NCBI GenBank assembly: GCA_964526565.1
Contig: CAZGMC010000137.1
Span: 1-6,627 of the forward strand
DNA length: 6,627 bases
From: CAZGMC01 sp964526565
GTDB taxonomy: Bacteria; Pseudomonadota; Alphaproteobacteria; DSM-16000; Inquilinaceae
Direction of reading: 5' to 3'
This document shows, piece after piece, positions 1 through 4,902 of this stretch. The translations under genes were made by a program, and so were the position numbers. Positions within the stretch are counted from its first letter, which is position 1. The number at the start of each line of letters is the position of its first letter. The notes below the pieces were generated by a model, which saw nothing but the letters and a program-made list of their open reading frames with translations, made no database searches and was not told the origin of the DNA.

Positions 1-88
1 GCCGGGGCCGCGCCGGGGCCGCGCCGGGACCGCGCCGGGGCCGGGCCGGGGCCGGGCCGGGGCCGGGCCGGGGCCGGGCCGGGGCGGG
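1..88. repeat. 11-bp G+C tandem repeat, eight units, open to the left
   Basis: Eight consecutive 11-bp units are visible, beginning at 1, 12, 23, 34, 45, 56, 67 and 78. The first three read GCCGGGGCCGC (the third with one G-to-A change), the next four read GCCGGGGCCGG, and the last ends in CGGG. The array starts at the window edge, so its true length is unknown. It ends 75 bases before the start codon of the toroid-protein gene. Eleven is not a multiple of three, so any change in copy number would shift a reading frame crossing it. No stop codon falls in any plus-strand frame through the array, so it may be either intergenic or the 3' end of an upstream gene. Confidence 0.9.
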
Positions 89-149
89 GCGCTGTGCGAA
101 CGGACATCTTGGGCGGCGCCGGCTGCCGCGGCAGGATCGCGCCGCCGCC

Positions 150-154
150 AGGAG
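150..154 (+). promoter_or_regulatory. Ribosome binding site of the toroid-protein gene
   Basis: AGGAG stands nine bases before the ATG at 164. This decides the start. The same frame is open all the way back to base 2 with no other ATG, GTG or TTG, so without this site a start beyond the window edge could not be dismissed. Confidence 0.75.
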
Positions 155-163
155 AGCCGCGAG

Positions 164-1315
164 ATGAGCGACCGCATTCGCCACACGCTGCGCATGCTGC
201 GCGACCGCGCCGGACTGGGCGGGTCGCGGCCGCAGCCCAACCGCATCCACCTGGACGCCGCCATGGCCTGGCTGTGCCATGCCCAGGACGTGACGAAGCG
301 GGACGGCATGCGCGACGACGGTGTCGCCCAGACCTTCCTGGTCCGGAGCCGGCGCTGGGCGGCCTCGTATCCCGAGACCACCGGCTACATCATCCCGACC
401 TTCTACCGCTACTGGCACCTGACCGGGAACGACGACATCCGCCGCCGGGCGGTGCGCATGGCCGACTGGGAATGCGAGGTGCAGCACCCCTCGGGCGGCG
501 TGCTGGCCGGGGCGCTCGGCGATTCCGACCAGCCGACCATCTTCAACACGGGGCAGGTCCTGTTCGGCTGGGTCCGCGCCTTCGAGGAGGAAGGCAACGA
601 GGCCTACCGCGGGGCGGCAGTGCGGGCGGCACAGTGGCTGTGCGACCAGCAGGATGACGACGGCTGTTGGCGGCGCTTCCCGTCGCCGATGACGCAGGCC
701 ACGGTCAGCGTCTACAACACGCGCTCGGCCTGGGGCCTGCTGCGGGCGTACGCGATCACGGGGGTGGAGCATTTCCGCGACGGCGCCGTGCGCAACATCG
801 AGTGGGCGCTGGCGCAGCAGCGGCCGAACGGCTGGTTCCCGCAGAACTGCCTGACGGACGCCACACGGCCGTTCACCCACACCATCGCCTATGCCATGCG
901 CGGCATCCTTGAGGTCGGCGACACCCTGGGCGAGAACCGCTACATCGCGGCGGCGCGCAAGATGGCCGACGCCATGACCGCGGCGATGCCGGCCGACGGC
1001 CGCCTGCCCGGCCGGTTCGATGCCGAGTGGCAGCCGACGGTGCGCTGGTCGTGCCTGACCGGGGTGGCGCAGGTCGGCATCGCGCTGGGCCGGCTCTACC
1101 AGATCACCGGCGAGGACGCCTATCGGCAGGCGCTGCGCCGCGGCAACCGCTTCCTCAAGGCGACGCAGAAGCTCGATGGCGGCCCCGACGAGCGCGGCGG
1201 CATCAAGGGTTCGCATCCCATCGACGGCGGCTACCACCCCTGGCAGTACCCCAACTGGGCCGCCAAGTTCTTCGCCGACGCCCTGATGAAGGAGGACGAG
1301 GTGTTCGGCGGGTAG
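164..1315 (+). CDS. Alpha/alpha-toroid (six-hairpin or prenyltransferase-repeat type) protein of unknown function
   Basis: Function not recognised. The 383 residues form about five or six helix-hairpin repeats of 45-65 residues, each with an aromatic/Gly-rich helix followed by a charged helix: about 69-103, 122-161, 181-215, 236-272, 291-332 and 350-376. One turn, Q163-DDD-G167-C-W169, fits the QxxxGxW motif of squalene-hopene cyclases and prenyltransferases, and Q219-RPN-G223-W-F is a near variant. The same (alpha/alpha)6 barrel is used by many glycosidases, polysaccharide lyases and epimerases, so lipid and sugar chemistry both remain open. Conserved-looking polar and aromatic clusters that could line a central cavity are YPETTGY (69-75), QPTIFNTGQ (123-131), PFTHTIAY (236-243) and the C-terminal GGYHPWQYPNW (355-365). 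I see no signal peptide or membrane segment, so it is probably cytoplasmic. ATG 164 has a good ribosome binding site. A reading frame from upstream would end at TGA 165-167, giving an ATGA overlap if that frame is a real gene. Such proteins often sit in surface-polysaccharide loci (my recollection, not shown here). Confidence 0.8.
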   Translation: MSDRIRHTLRMLRDRAGLGGSRPQPNRIHLDAAMAWLCHAQDVTKRDGMRDDGVAQTFLVRSRRWAASYPETTGYIIPTFYRYWHLTGNDDIRRRAVRMADWECEVQHPSGGVLAGALGDSDQPTIFNTGQVLFGWVRAFEEEGNEAYRGAAVRAAQWLCDQQDDDGCWRRFPSPMTQATVSVYNTRSAWGLLRAYAITGVEHFRDGAVRNIEWALAQQRPNGWFPQNCLTDATRPFTHTIAYAMRGILEVGDTLGENRYIAAARKMADAMTAAMPADGRLPGRFDAEWQPTVRWSCLTGVAQVGIALGRLYQITGEDAYRQALRRGNRFLKATQKLDGGPDERGGIKGSHPIDGGYHPWQYPNWAAKFFADALMKEDEVFGG

Positions 1316-1327
1316 GATCCAGCGGCT

Positions 1328-1355
1328 TTGCCCACCGGCTCCGGCGTGCTATCGT
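1328..1355 (+). promoter_or_regulatory. Candidate promoter giving a leaderless transcript for the Uma2-family gene
   Basis: TTGCCC at 1328-1333 (four of six matches to TTGACA), a 16-bp gap and TATCGT at 1350-1355 (four of six to TATAAT) make a plausible housekeeping promoter. The last base of the -10 box lies only six bases before the ATG at 1362, so transcription would begin at or next to the A of the start codon. No purine-rich ribosome binding site precedes that ATG, which fits a leaderless message. Leaderless mRNAs are well known in alphaproteobacteria. The assignment is by eye only. Confidence 0.45.
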
Positions 1356-1361
1356 CCGGTC

Positions 1362-1925
1362 ATGACGATTGCTTTGCGCCAGCCACCTGAACTTGCCGAC
1401 CTTCTGGAGTGGGAACGCCGCCAGGAGGAGCGGTTCGAGTTCGTCGGCGGCATCCTGCGCGCCATGGTCGGCGGCACCCTGGCGCACAACCAAATCATCG
1501 GCAACATCGTTGAAGCCCTGCGTGGCCGGCTGCGTGGTTCGCCATGCAGGGTCTTCATGGAAGGCGTCAAGGTCATTACGGCCGATGCCTTCATGTACCC
1601 GGACCTGGTCGTCACGTGCAGTCCAGTCTCCATGAGTGCGGACGCCGTCCCCGACCCGGTTGCGATCTTCGAGGTCCTGTCGAAGAGCACCGCGGACCAC
1701 GACCGCGGCGCCAAATGGCTGGCCTGTCAGACGCTGCCGTCGCTGCAGCAGTATGTCCTGGTGGCGCAGGGCCGGATGCTGGTCGAAACCTATGTCCGTG
1801 CCGGCGACGGTTGGCGTTATCAGCGGCTGGACGGGCCGGTCTCCGCCCTCGACCTGCCGTTCGGCGGAGCGGCGCTGACCATGGCGGAGATCTACGAGGA
1901 CGCCGGGCCGACCGCGCCGGCGTGA
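1362..1925 (+). CDS. Uma2-family (DUF820) endonuclease-like protein
   Basis: This 187-residue protein has the usual length and motifs of the Uma2 family, whose fold is that of PD-(D/E)xK restriction-type nucleases. Visible family marks are E26 in the FEFVGG stretch, H42 in AHNQI, Y79-P80-D81 followed by a hydrophobic strand, E104 in FEVLSKST (103-110), then D114 and K118. D81 and E104 are the likely metal ligands, with K118 a possible active-site lysine. No substrate is established for the family. Its members are numerous in cyanobacteria and scattered elsewhere, often as isolated genes, and I see no partner gene here. The DNA contains more A/T and more rarely used codons (GCT, TTG, CCT, CTT, CAA, GTT, ATT) than its neighbours, especially in the first 60 codons. 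This suggests later acquisition between the toroid gene and comF. It begins 46 bp after the previous stop and seems to have its own promoter and a leaderless start. Confidence 0.88.
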   Translation: MTIALRQPPELADLLEWERRQEERFEFVGGILRAMVGGTLAHNQIIGNIVEALRGRLRGSPCRVFMEGVKVITADAFMYPDLVVTCSPVSMSADAVPDPVAIFEVLSKSTADHDRGAKWLACQTLPSLQQYVLVAQGRMLVETYVRAGDGWRYQRLDGPVSALDLPFGGAALTMAEIYEDAGPTAPA

Positions 1926-1974
1926 TCCGCCGACGCCGCCGGGGCCGCGACCGGCCTGTTGAAGCCCACGGGCC

Positions 1975-1979
1975 GGAGG
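1975..1979 (+). promoter_or_regulatory. Ribosome binding site of comF, inside a 10-bp palindrome
   Basis: GGAGG lies nine bases before ATG 1989 and selects this start over the in-frame TTG at 1959 and the ATG at 2001, neither of which has a site at proper distance. It forms half of the perfect palindrome GGAGGCCTCC (1975-1984). It also overlaps a possible small hairpin, GGCC-GGA-GGCC (1971-1981), that could partly hide it. Confidence 0.7.
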
Positions 1980-1988
1980 CCTCCCGCC

Positions 1989-2819
1989 ATGCTGCTGTCC
2001 ATGCCATCGGGGCCATCGGGGCCATCGGGGCCATCGGGGCCATCGGGGCCATCGGGGCCATCGGGCCGGCGCCTGGCCGGGGTGGTGCGCCGCCTGGCCG
2101 GCCGGGCGCTGGATGCCGTGCTGCCGCCGCGCTGCCTGGCGTGCGGCGAGGCGGTGGACCGGCAGGGCGCGCTGTGCCCGGACTGCTGGCGCCAGCTGAC
2201 CTTCCTGGGGCCGCCGCAGTGCGCCTGCTGCGGCCTGCCGTTCGAGTTCGAGGTGGGCGCCGGCGCCCTGTGCGGCACCTGTCATGCCGACGCCCCGGCG
2301 TTCGCGCGGGCGCGGGCGGCGCTGGCCTATGACGACGGCAGCCGCGAGCTGATCCTCGGCTTCAAGCATGCCGACCGCACCTATGCCGCACCGCCGTTCG
2401 GCCGCTGGCTGGCCCGCGCCGGCGCCGAGCTGCTGGCCGATGCCGAGCTGATCGTGCCGGTGCCGCTGCACCGCCGCCGGCTGTGGCGGCGCCGCTACAA
2501 CCAGGCGGCGCTGCTCGCCCTGGCCCTGGGCCGGGCGGCGGAGCTGCCGGTGGCGGCGGACCTGCTTGTGCGGCAGCGGCCGACACCCAGCCAGGCGGGG
2601 CGCAGCCGCCTCGCCCGCCAGCGCAACGTGCAGGGCGCGTTCTCGATACGACCGAGCCGTCGCAGTGCCGTCCCCGGCCGCCGCATCCTGCTGGTCGACG
2701 ACGTGCTGACCACGGGCGCCACGGTGCACGAGTGCGCGCGCGTGCTGCGTCGCGCCGGGGCGGCGGCGGTCGACGTGATCACATTGGCGCGCGTGGTCCG
2801 CCCCGGCGGCTGGCACTAG
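1989..2819 (+). CDS. comF: ComF family protein (double zinc ribbon plus phosphoribosyltransferase domain)
   Basis: This 276-residue protein has the full ComF layout. Four cysteine pairs (C49/C52, C63/C66, C78/C81, C95/C98) make a double zinc ribbon. A type I phosphoribosyltransferase domain follows, with the PRPP-binding loop VDDVLTTGAT at 236-245, preceded by RYNQ and by the family-typical TPSQAGRSRLARQRN segment. ComF proteins are cytoplasmic. In naturally transformable bacteria they are needed for DNA uptake (ComFC, gntX/comF) and are thought to act on single-stranded DNA after entry, but the reaction is unknown, and most non-competent bacteria also carry one. The odd part is the N-terminus: residues 6-26 are seven perfect Pro-Ser-Gly triplets between the start and the first helix, which other ComF proteins usually lack. 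Start ATG 1989 is chosen from GGAGG at 1975. A TTG at 1959 would add ten residues but has no binding site. grxC follows 56 bp downstream on the same strand. Confidence 0.93.
   Translation: MLLSMPSGPSGPSGPSGPSGPSGPSGRRLAGVVRRLAGRALDAVLPPRCLACGEAVDRQGALCPDCWRQLTFLGPPQCACCGLPFEFEVGAGALCGTCHADAPAFARARAALAYDDGSRELILGFKHADRTYAAPPFGRWLARAGAELLADAELIVPVPLHRRRLWRRRYNQAALLALALGRAAELPVAADLLVRQRPTPSQAGRSRLARQRNVQGAFSIRPSRRSAVPGRRILLVDDVLTTGATVHECARVLRRAGAAAVDVITLARVVRPGGWH
2003..2065 (+). repeat. Seven perfect copies of a 9-bp repeat inside comF
   Basis: The unit GCCATCGGG is repeated seven times without a mismatch. It is in frame and encodes (Pro-Ser-Gly)7, ComF residues 6-26, a short Gly-X-Y (collagen-like) stretch. 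Perfect identity at the DNA level, including the same codons throughout, points to recent expansion by slippage. Because the unit is three codons long, changes in copy number alter protein length without a frameshift. Confidence 0.95.
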
Positions 2820-2875
2820 CGCCGCGGCCGGCCCATATTGCGGGTTCGTGTTCACGCATCAGCGGAGGGCCGAAA

Positions 2876-3139
2876 ATGGCGCCGGTGACGGTCTACTCCA
2901 GCCCCTATTGCCCGTACTGCTTCATGGCCAAGAAGCTGCTGCGGAAGAAGGGCGTCGCGTTCGAGGAGATCGACGTTGCGGCCGAGCCCGCGCGCCGCGA
3001 GGAGATGCGCGAGCGCGCCGGCGGCCGCAACACCGTGCCGCAGATCTTCATCGGCGACACCCATGTCGGCGGCAACGACGACCTGCAGGCCCTGGAGCAG
3101 GCCGGCCGGCTGGATGCGCTGCTGCAGGCGGCGGCATGA
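2876..3139 (+). CDS. grxC: Glutaredoxin 3 (GrxC type)
   Basis: This small cytoplasmic thiol-disulfide oxidoreductase uses reduced glutathione to reduce protein disulfides and glutathione mixed disulfides. The 87-residue length is typical. The active site is C12-P-Y-C15 after an initial beta strand (VTVYSSP), the dithiol form of the motif. The glutathione-binding TVP loop with its cis-proline is at 53-55, and GGNDDL (65-70) is the second glutathione contact region. The start is ATG 2876, with GGAGG at 2864-2868, seven bases upstream. The frame of the preceding region also holds a longer reading frame, but that is not this gene. The stop overlaps the start of the next gene (ATGA at 3136-3139), so the two are almost certainly cotranscribed and translationally coupled. 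comF upstream is probably in the same unit. Confidence 0.95.
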   Translation: MAPVTVYSSPYCPYCFMAKKLLRKKGVAFEEIDVAAEPARREEMRERAGGRNTVPQIFIGDTHVGGNDDLQALEQAGRLDALLQAAA

Positions 3140-4017
3140 CCACCGGCACGGTGCGCGTCGCCTGCGTGCAGGTCAATGCGGGCACCGAGATCGCGCCCAA
3201 CCTGGAGATCGCCGGTGACCTGGTCCGCCGCGCCCGCGCCGGCGGGGCGGAGCTGATCGCCCTGCCGGAGAACGTGACCATGGTCGTGCTCGGCCGGGGC
3301 AAGGTGCTGGAGCGGGCGCGGCCCGAGGAGACGCACCCGGCTGTACCGGTCTTCGCCGGCCTGGCGCGGGAGACGGGGGCGTGGCTGCTGGCCGGCTCGC
3401 TGGCGATTCGGCTGGCCGACGAGCGGGTCGCCAACCGCAGCGTCCTGTTTGCGCCGGACGGCACGGTGGCGGCGCGCTACGACAAGATCCACATGTTCGA
3501 CGTCGACCTGCCGGGCGGTGAATCGTACCGCGAGTCGGCCACGTTCCGACCGGGGGAGCGGGCGGTGCTGGCGCCGACGCCGTGGGGCGGGCTGGGCCTG
3601 ACCATCTGCTACGACCTGCGCTTCCCCTACCTGTACCGGGCGCTGGCCCAGGCCGGGGCGTCGCTGCTGACCGTGCCGGCGGCGTTCACGCGGCAGACCG
3701 GACGGGCGCACTGGCACGTGCTGCTGCGGGCGCGAGCCATCGAGACCGGCTGCTTCGTCGTCGCCCCGGCCCAGACCGGCACCCACGACGAAGGCCGCCA
3801 GACCTACGGCCACTCCCTGATCGTCGACCCGTGGGGCGAGGTGCTGGCCGATGGCGGCGAGGACGTGGGCATCGTCACGGCCGACCTGGACCTGTCGCGG
3901 GTGGCTGCCGCCCGCCGCGCCGTGCCCTCGCTGCGCCACGACCGCCCGTTCACGCCGCCCGCGCCGCTGCCGCCCGCGCCGCTGCCGCCCGCGCCGGTGC
4001 GCTCCGAGGCGGAGTGA
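3136..4017 (+). CDS. Carbon-nitrogen hydrolase, Nit1/Nit2-like amidase (possible deaminated-glutathione amidase)
   Basis: This is a nitrilase-superfamily amidase of 293 residues. The catalytic triad is visible as E45 (in ALPEN), K117 (in RYDKIHMFDVD) and nucleophile C158 (in TICYDLRFP). Further family marks are the GESYRES loop (128-134) and the C-terminal THDEGRQTYGHSLIVDPWGEV stretch from about 217. These resemble the Nit branch, which includes omega-amidase (Nit2) and deaminated-glutathione amidase (Nit1), more than true nitrilases. Overlap with the glutaredoxin gene favours a glutathione-linked role, such as hydrolysis of deaminated glutathione made by promiscuous transaminases. Substrate assignment within this branch is unreliable from sequence alone. 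Cytoplasmic; no signal peptide. Residues 274-288 are a proline-rich tail (PPAPL, PPAPL, PPAPV) beyond the catalytic fold. Its stop is 18 bp from the stop of the convergent LOG-type gene, and no stem-plus-T-run terminator separates them. Confidence 0.9.
   Translation: MTTGTVRVACVQVNAGTEIAPNLEIAGDLVRRARAGGAELIALPENVTMVVLGRGKVLERARPEETHPAVPVFAGLARETGAWLLAGSLAIRLADERVANRSVLFAPDGTVAARYDKIHMFDVDLPGGESYRESATFRPGERAVLAPTPWGGLGLTICYDLRFPYLYRALAQAGASLLTVPAAFTRQTGRAHWHVLLRARAIETGCFVVAPAQTGTHDEGRQTYGHSLIVDPWGEVLADGGEDVGIVTADLDLSRVAAARRAVPSLRHDRPFTPPAPLPPAPLPPAPVRSEAE
3955..3999 (+). repeat. Three copies of a 15-bp repeat at the 3' end of the amidase gene
   Basis: The unit CCGCCCGCGCCGCTG occurs twice exactly, and a third time with GTG as its last codon. 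It encodes PPAPL-PPAPL-PPAPV, the proline-rich tail of the amidase. It is in frame, so copy changes would only lengthen or shorten the tail. Confidence 0.9.
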
Positions 4018-4035
4018 CGGCGGCCGCGACGCGAC

Positions 4036-4620
4036 TCAAAACCATTTGGCCTGTGGCGCGATCATCGGCTCCGGCGCCAGCGTCAGCGCCGGGAAGACGT
4101 CGTCCACCGTGTCGACGACACGGAACATGCGGCGGTGCTGCGGCCGGGCGAAGCCGTGCTCGATCATGTGGTCGAGCAGGGCCATCAGCGGGTCCCAGAA
4201 GCCGCCGTCGTTGACCAGCACGACCGGCTTGTCGTGCAGGGCCAGTTGCTTCCAGGTGACGACCTCGATCGTCTCGTCCAGGGTGCCCAGCCCGCCGGGC
4301 AGCACGACCACGGCCTGGGCCAGGTCGAACATGCGGCGCTTGCGGACGTGCATGCTCTCGACGACGATCAGCTCGGTCAGCCCGGTGTGCTCCACCTCCA
4401 GCGCCTGGATGTGGTCGGGAATGACGCCGATGACGCGCCCGCCCGCCGCCAGGGCCGCGTCGGCGACGATGCCCATCAGCCCGACCCGGCCGCCGCCGTA
4501 CACGACCTCGATGCCGCGCTCGGCCAGCAGCTCGCCCAGCCGCCGCGCCGTCGCCTTGAACCGGTCGGCGACGCGCCCGGACGACCCGCAATAGACGCAC
4601 ACGGCACGGATATCAGGCAT
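4036..4620 (-). CDS. LOG/TIGR00730 family Rossmann-fold protein (nucleoside 5'-monophosphate phosphoribohydrolase-like)
   Basis: This 194-residue protein has the hallmarks of the LOG (lonely guy) family: an N-terminal VCVYCGSS strand-loop (7-14), YGGGRVGLMG (41-50), the MHVRKR segment (90-96), and the nucleotide-binding PGGLGTLDE (108-116), which fits the PGGxGTxxE signature with E116 as the likely catalytic acid. Family members cleave the N-glycosidic bond of cytokinin riboside monophosphates or of AMP-like nucleotides, releasing the free base and ribose 5-phosphate. Many bacterial members were first misannotated as lysine decarboxylases. Whether this one makes cytokinin or only handles nucleotides cannot be told from sequence. 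Cytoplasmic, normally dimeric. ATG 4620 fits the family N-terminus closely. The nearest purine-rich site, GAGGG at 4634-4638, is 13 bases away, longer than ideal. It converges on the amidase gene and lies 282 bp downstream of the transporter, so it probably has its own promoter. Confidence 0.92.
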   Translation of the reverse strand: MPDIRAVCVYCGSSGRVADRFKATARRLGELLAERGIEVVYGGGRVGLMGIVADAALAAGGRVIGVIPDHIQALEVEHTGLTELIVVESMHVRKRRMFDLAQAVVVLPGGLGTLDETIEVVTWKQLALHDKPVVLVNDGGFWDPLMALLDHMIEHGFARPQHRRMFRVVDTVDDVFPALTLAPEPMIAPQAKWF

Positions 4621-4752
4621 CGCTGAAACGGACCCTCGGCTGCGGCCGCAGGCCGGCAGGCACCGCGGCGGGATCGTGACGAACCCGTGCCGCTAACATG
4701 CGCCGGCCCGTGCGGCAAGCGGGTTTGCGCGGTCGGGCGGCCAGAGGATGAC

Positions 4753-4854
4753 TTGCAGTTACGGTGACGGTTTGCTTGCTTCTCCCGGAGAAAGCCCACC
4801 GTCGGCACGACAAGGTCGAGGAAACAAGTAAACTGTCACCGCAACACACTGCAA
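4753..4854. repeat. Large imperfect inverted repeat in the LOG-transporter intergenic region
   Basis: The left arm (4753-4778) and right arm (4825-4854) are reverse complements at 23 of 26 aligned positions, with one 4-base insertion in the right arm (4845-4848). The cores are GGTGACGGTTTGCTTG (4763-4778) and CAAGTAAACTGTCACC (4825-4840), and the loop is 46 nt. All three mismatches are transitions. In a plus-strand RNA two of them become G-U pairs (4769/4834, 4774/4829), whereas in a minus-strand RNA they are A-C mismatches. Similarity continues weakly inward for a few bases as pyrimidine transitions. The element sits between two minus-strand genes in DNA poorer in G+C than its surroundings. 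It could be a small non-autonomous mobile element, a regulatory RNA structure in the transporter 3' region or the LOG 5' leader, or a binding site. No duplicated target sequence is apparent at its ends. Confidence 0.75.
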
Positions 4855-4887
4855 CCGGAATGGTCCGGCTGACCGCTGGCGGCGGTC
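4855..4887. other. Two small hairpins between the inverted repeat and the transporter stop
   Basis: CCGGA-ATGG-TCCGG (4855-4868, five-pair stem) and GACCGC-TGGCG-GCGGTC (4871-4887, six-pair stem) lie side by side, directly against the large inverted repeat and 16 bases from the transporter stop codon. On the minus strand they would be the first structures in the transporter 3' end. Neither is followed by a T run, so they are not a standard intrinsic terminator. They may help to stop transcription or protect the 3' end. The rest of 4621-4902 shows nothing else I can identify, and I could not pick out a convincing promoter for the LOG-type gene. Confidence 0.45.
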
Positions 4888-4902
4888 TCGTCGCGTGTGC
4901 CG

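Noticed and set aside
1959..1988. TTG at 1959 as the comF start
   Set aside because: There is no ribosome binding site at proper distance, whereas ATG 1989 has GGAGG nine bases upstream.
1989..2066. The 9-bp array as a CRISPR-like or surface collagen gene
   Set aside because: There are no spacers, and the tract is only 21 residues at the start of an otherwise normal ComF, too short for a stable collagen helix by itself.
2811..2843. TGGCAC followed by TTGC as a sigma-54 promoter before grxC
   Set aside because: The required short spacing (about five bases after TGGCAC) is not met, since TTGC lies more than twenty bases away. A housekeeping -10 (CATATT at 2834-2839) with a poor -35 is possible but too weak to list.
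1203..2855. 550-codon open frame on the minus strand
   Set aside because: It lies opposite the Uma2-family and comF genes, is rich in Arg, Gln, Gly and repeated Pro/Trp stretches from the 9-bp repeat, and has no recognisable domain. Long antisense frames are expected at this G+C content.
2905..3939. 344-codon open frame on the minus strand opposite grxC and the amidase gene
   Set aside because: Its composition (Arg, Gln, Gly, His) is typical of a shadow frame, and both plus-strand genes have clear catalytic motifs.
4018..4035. Bidirectional terminator between the amidase and LOG-type genes
   Set aside because: Eighteen bases with no stable stem and no T run on either strand.
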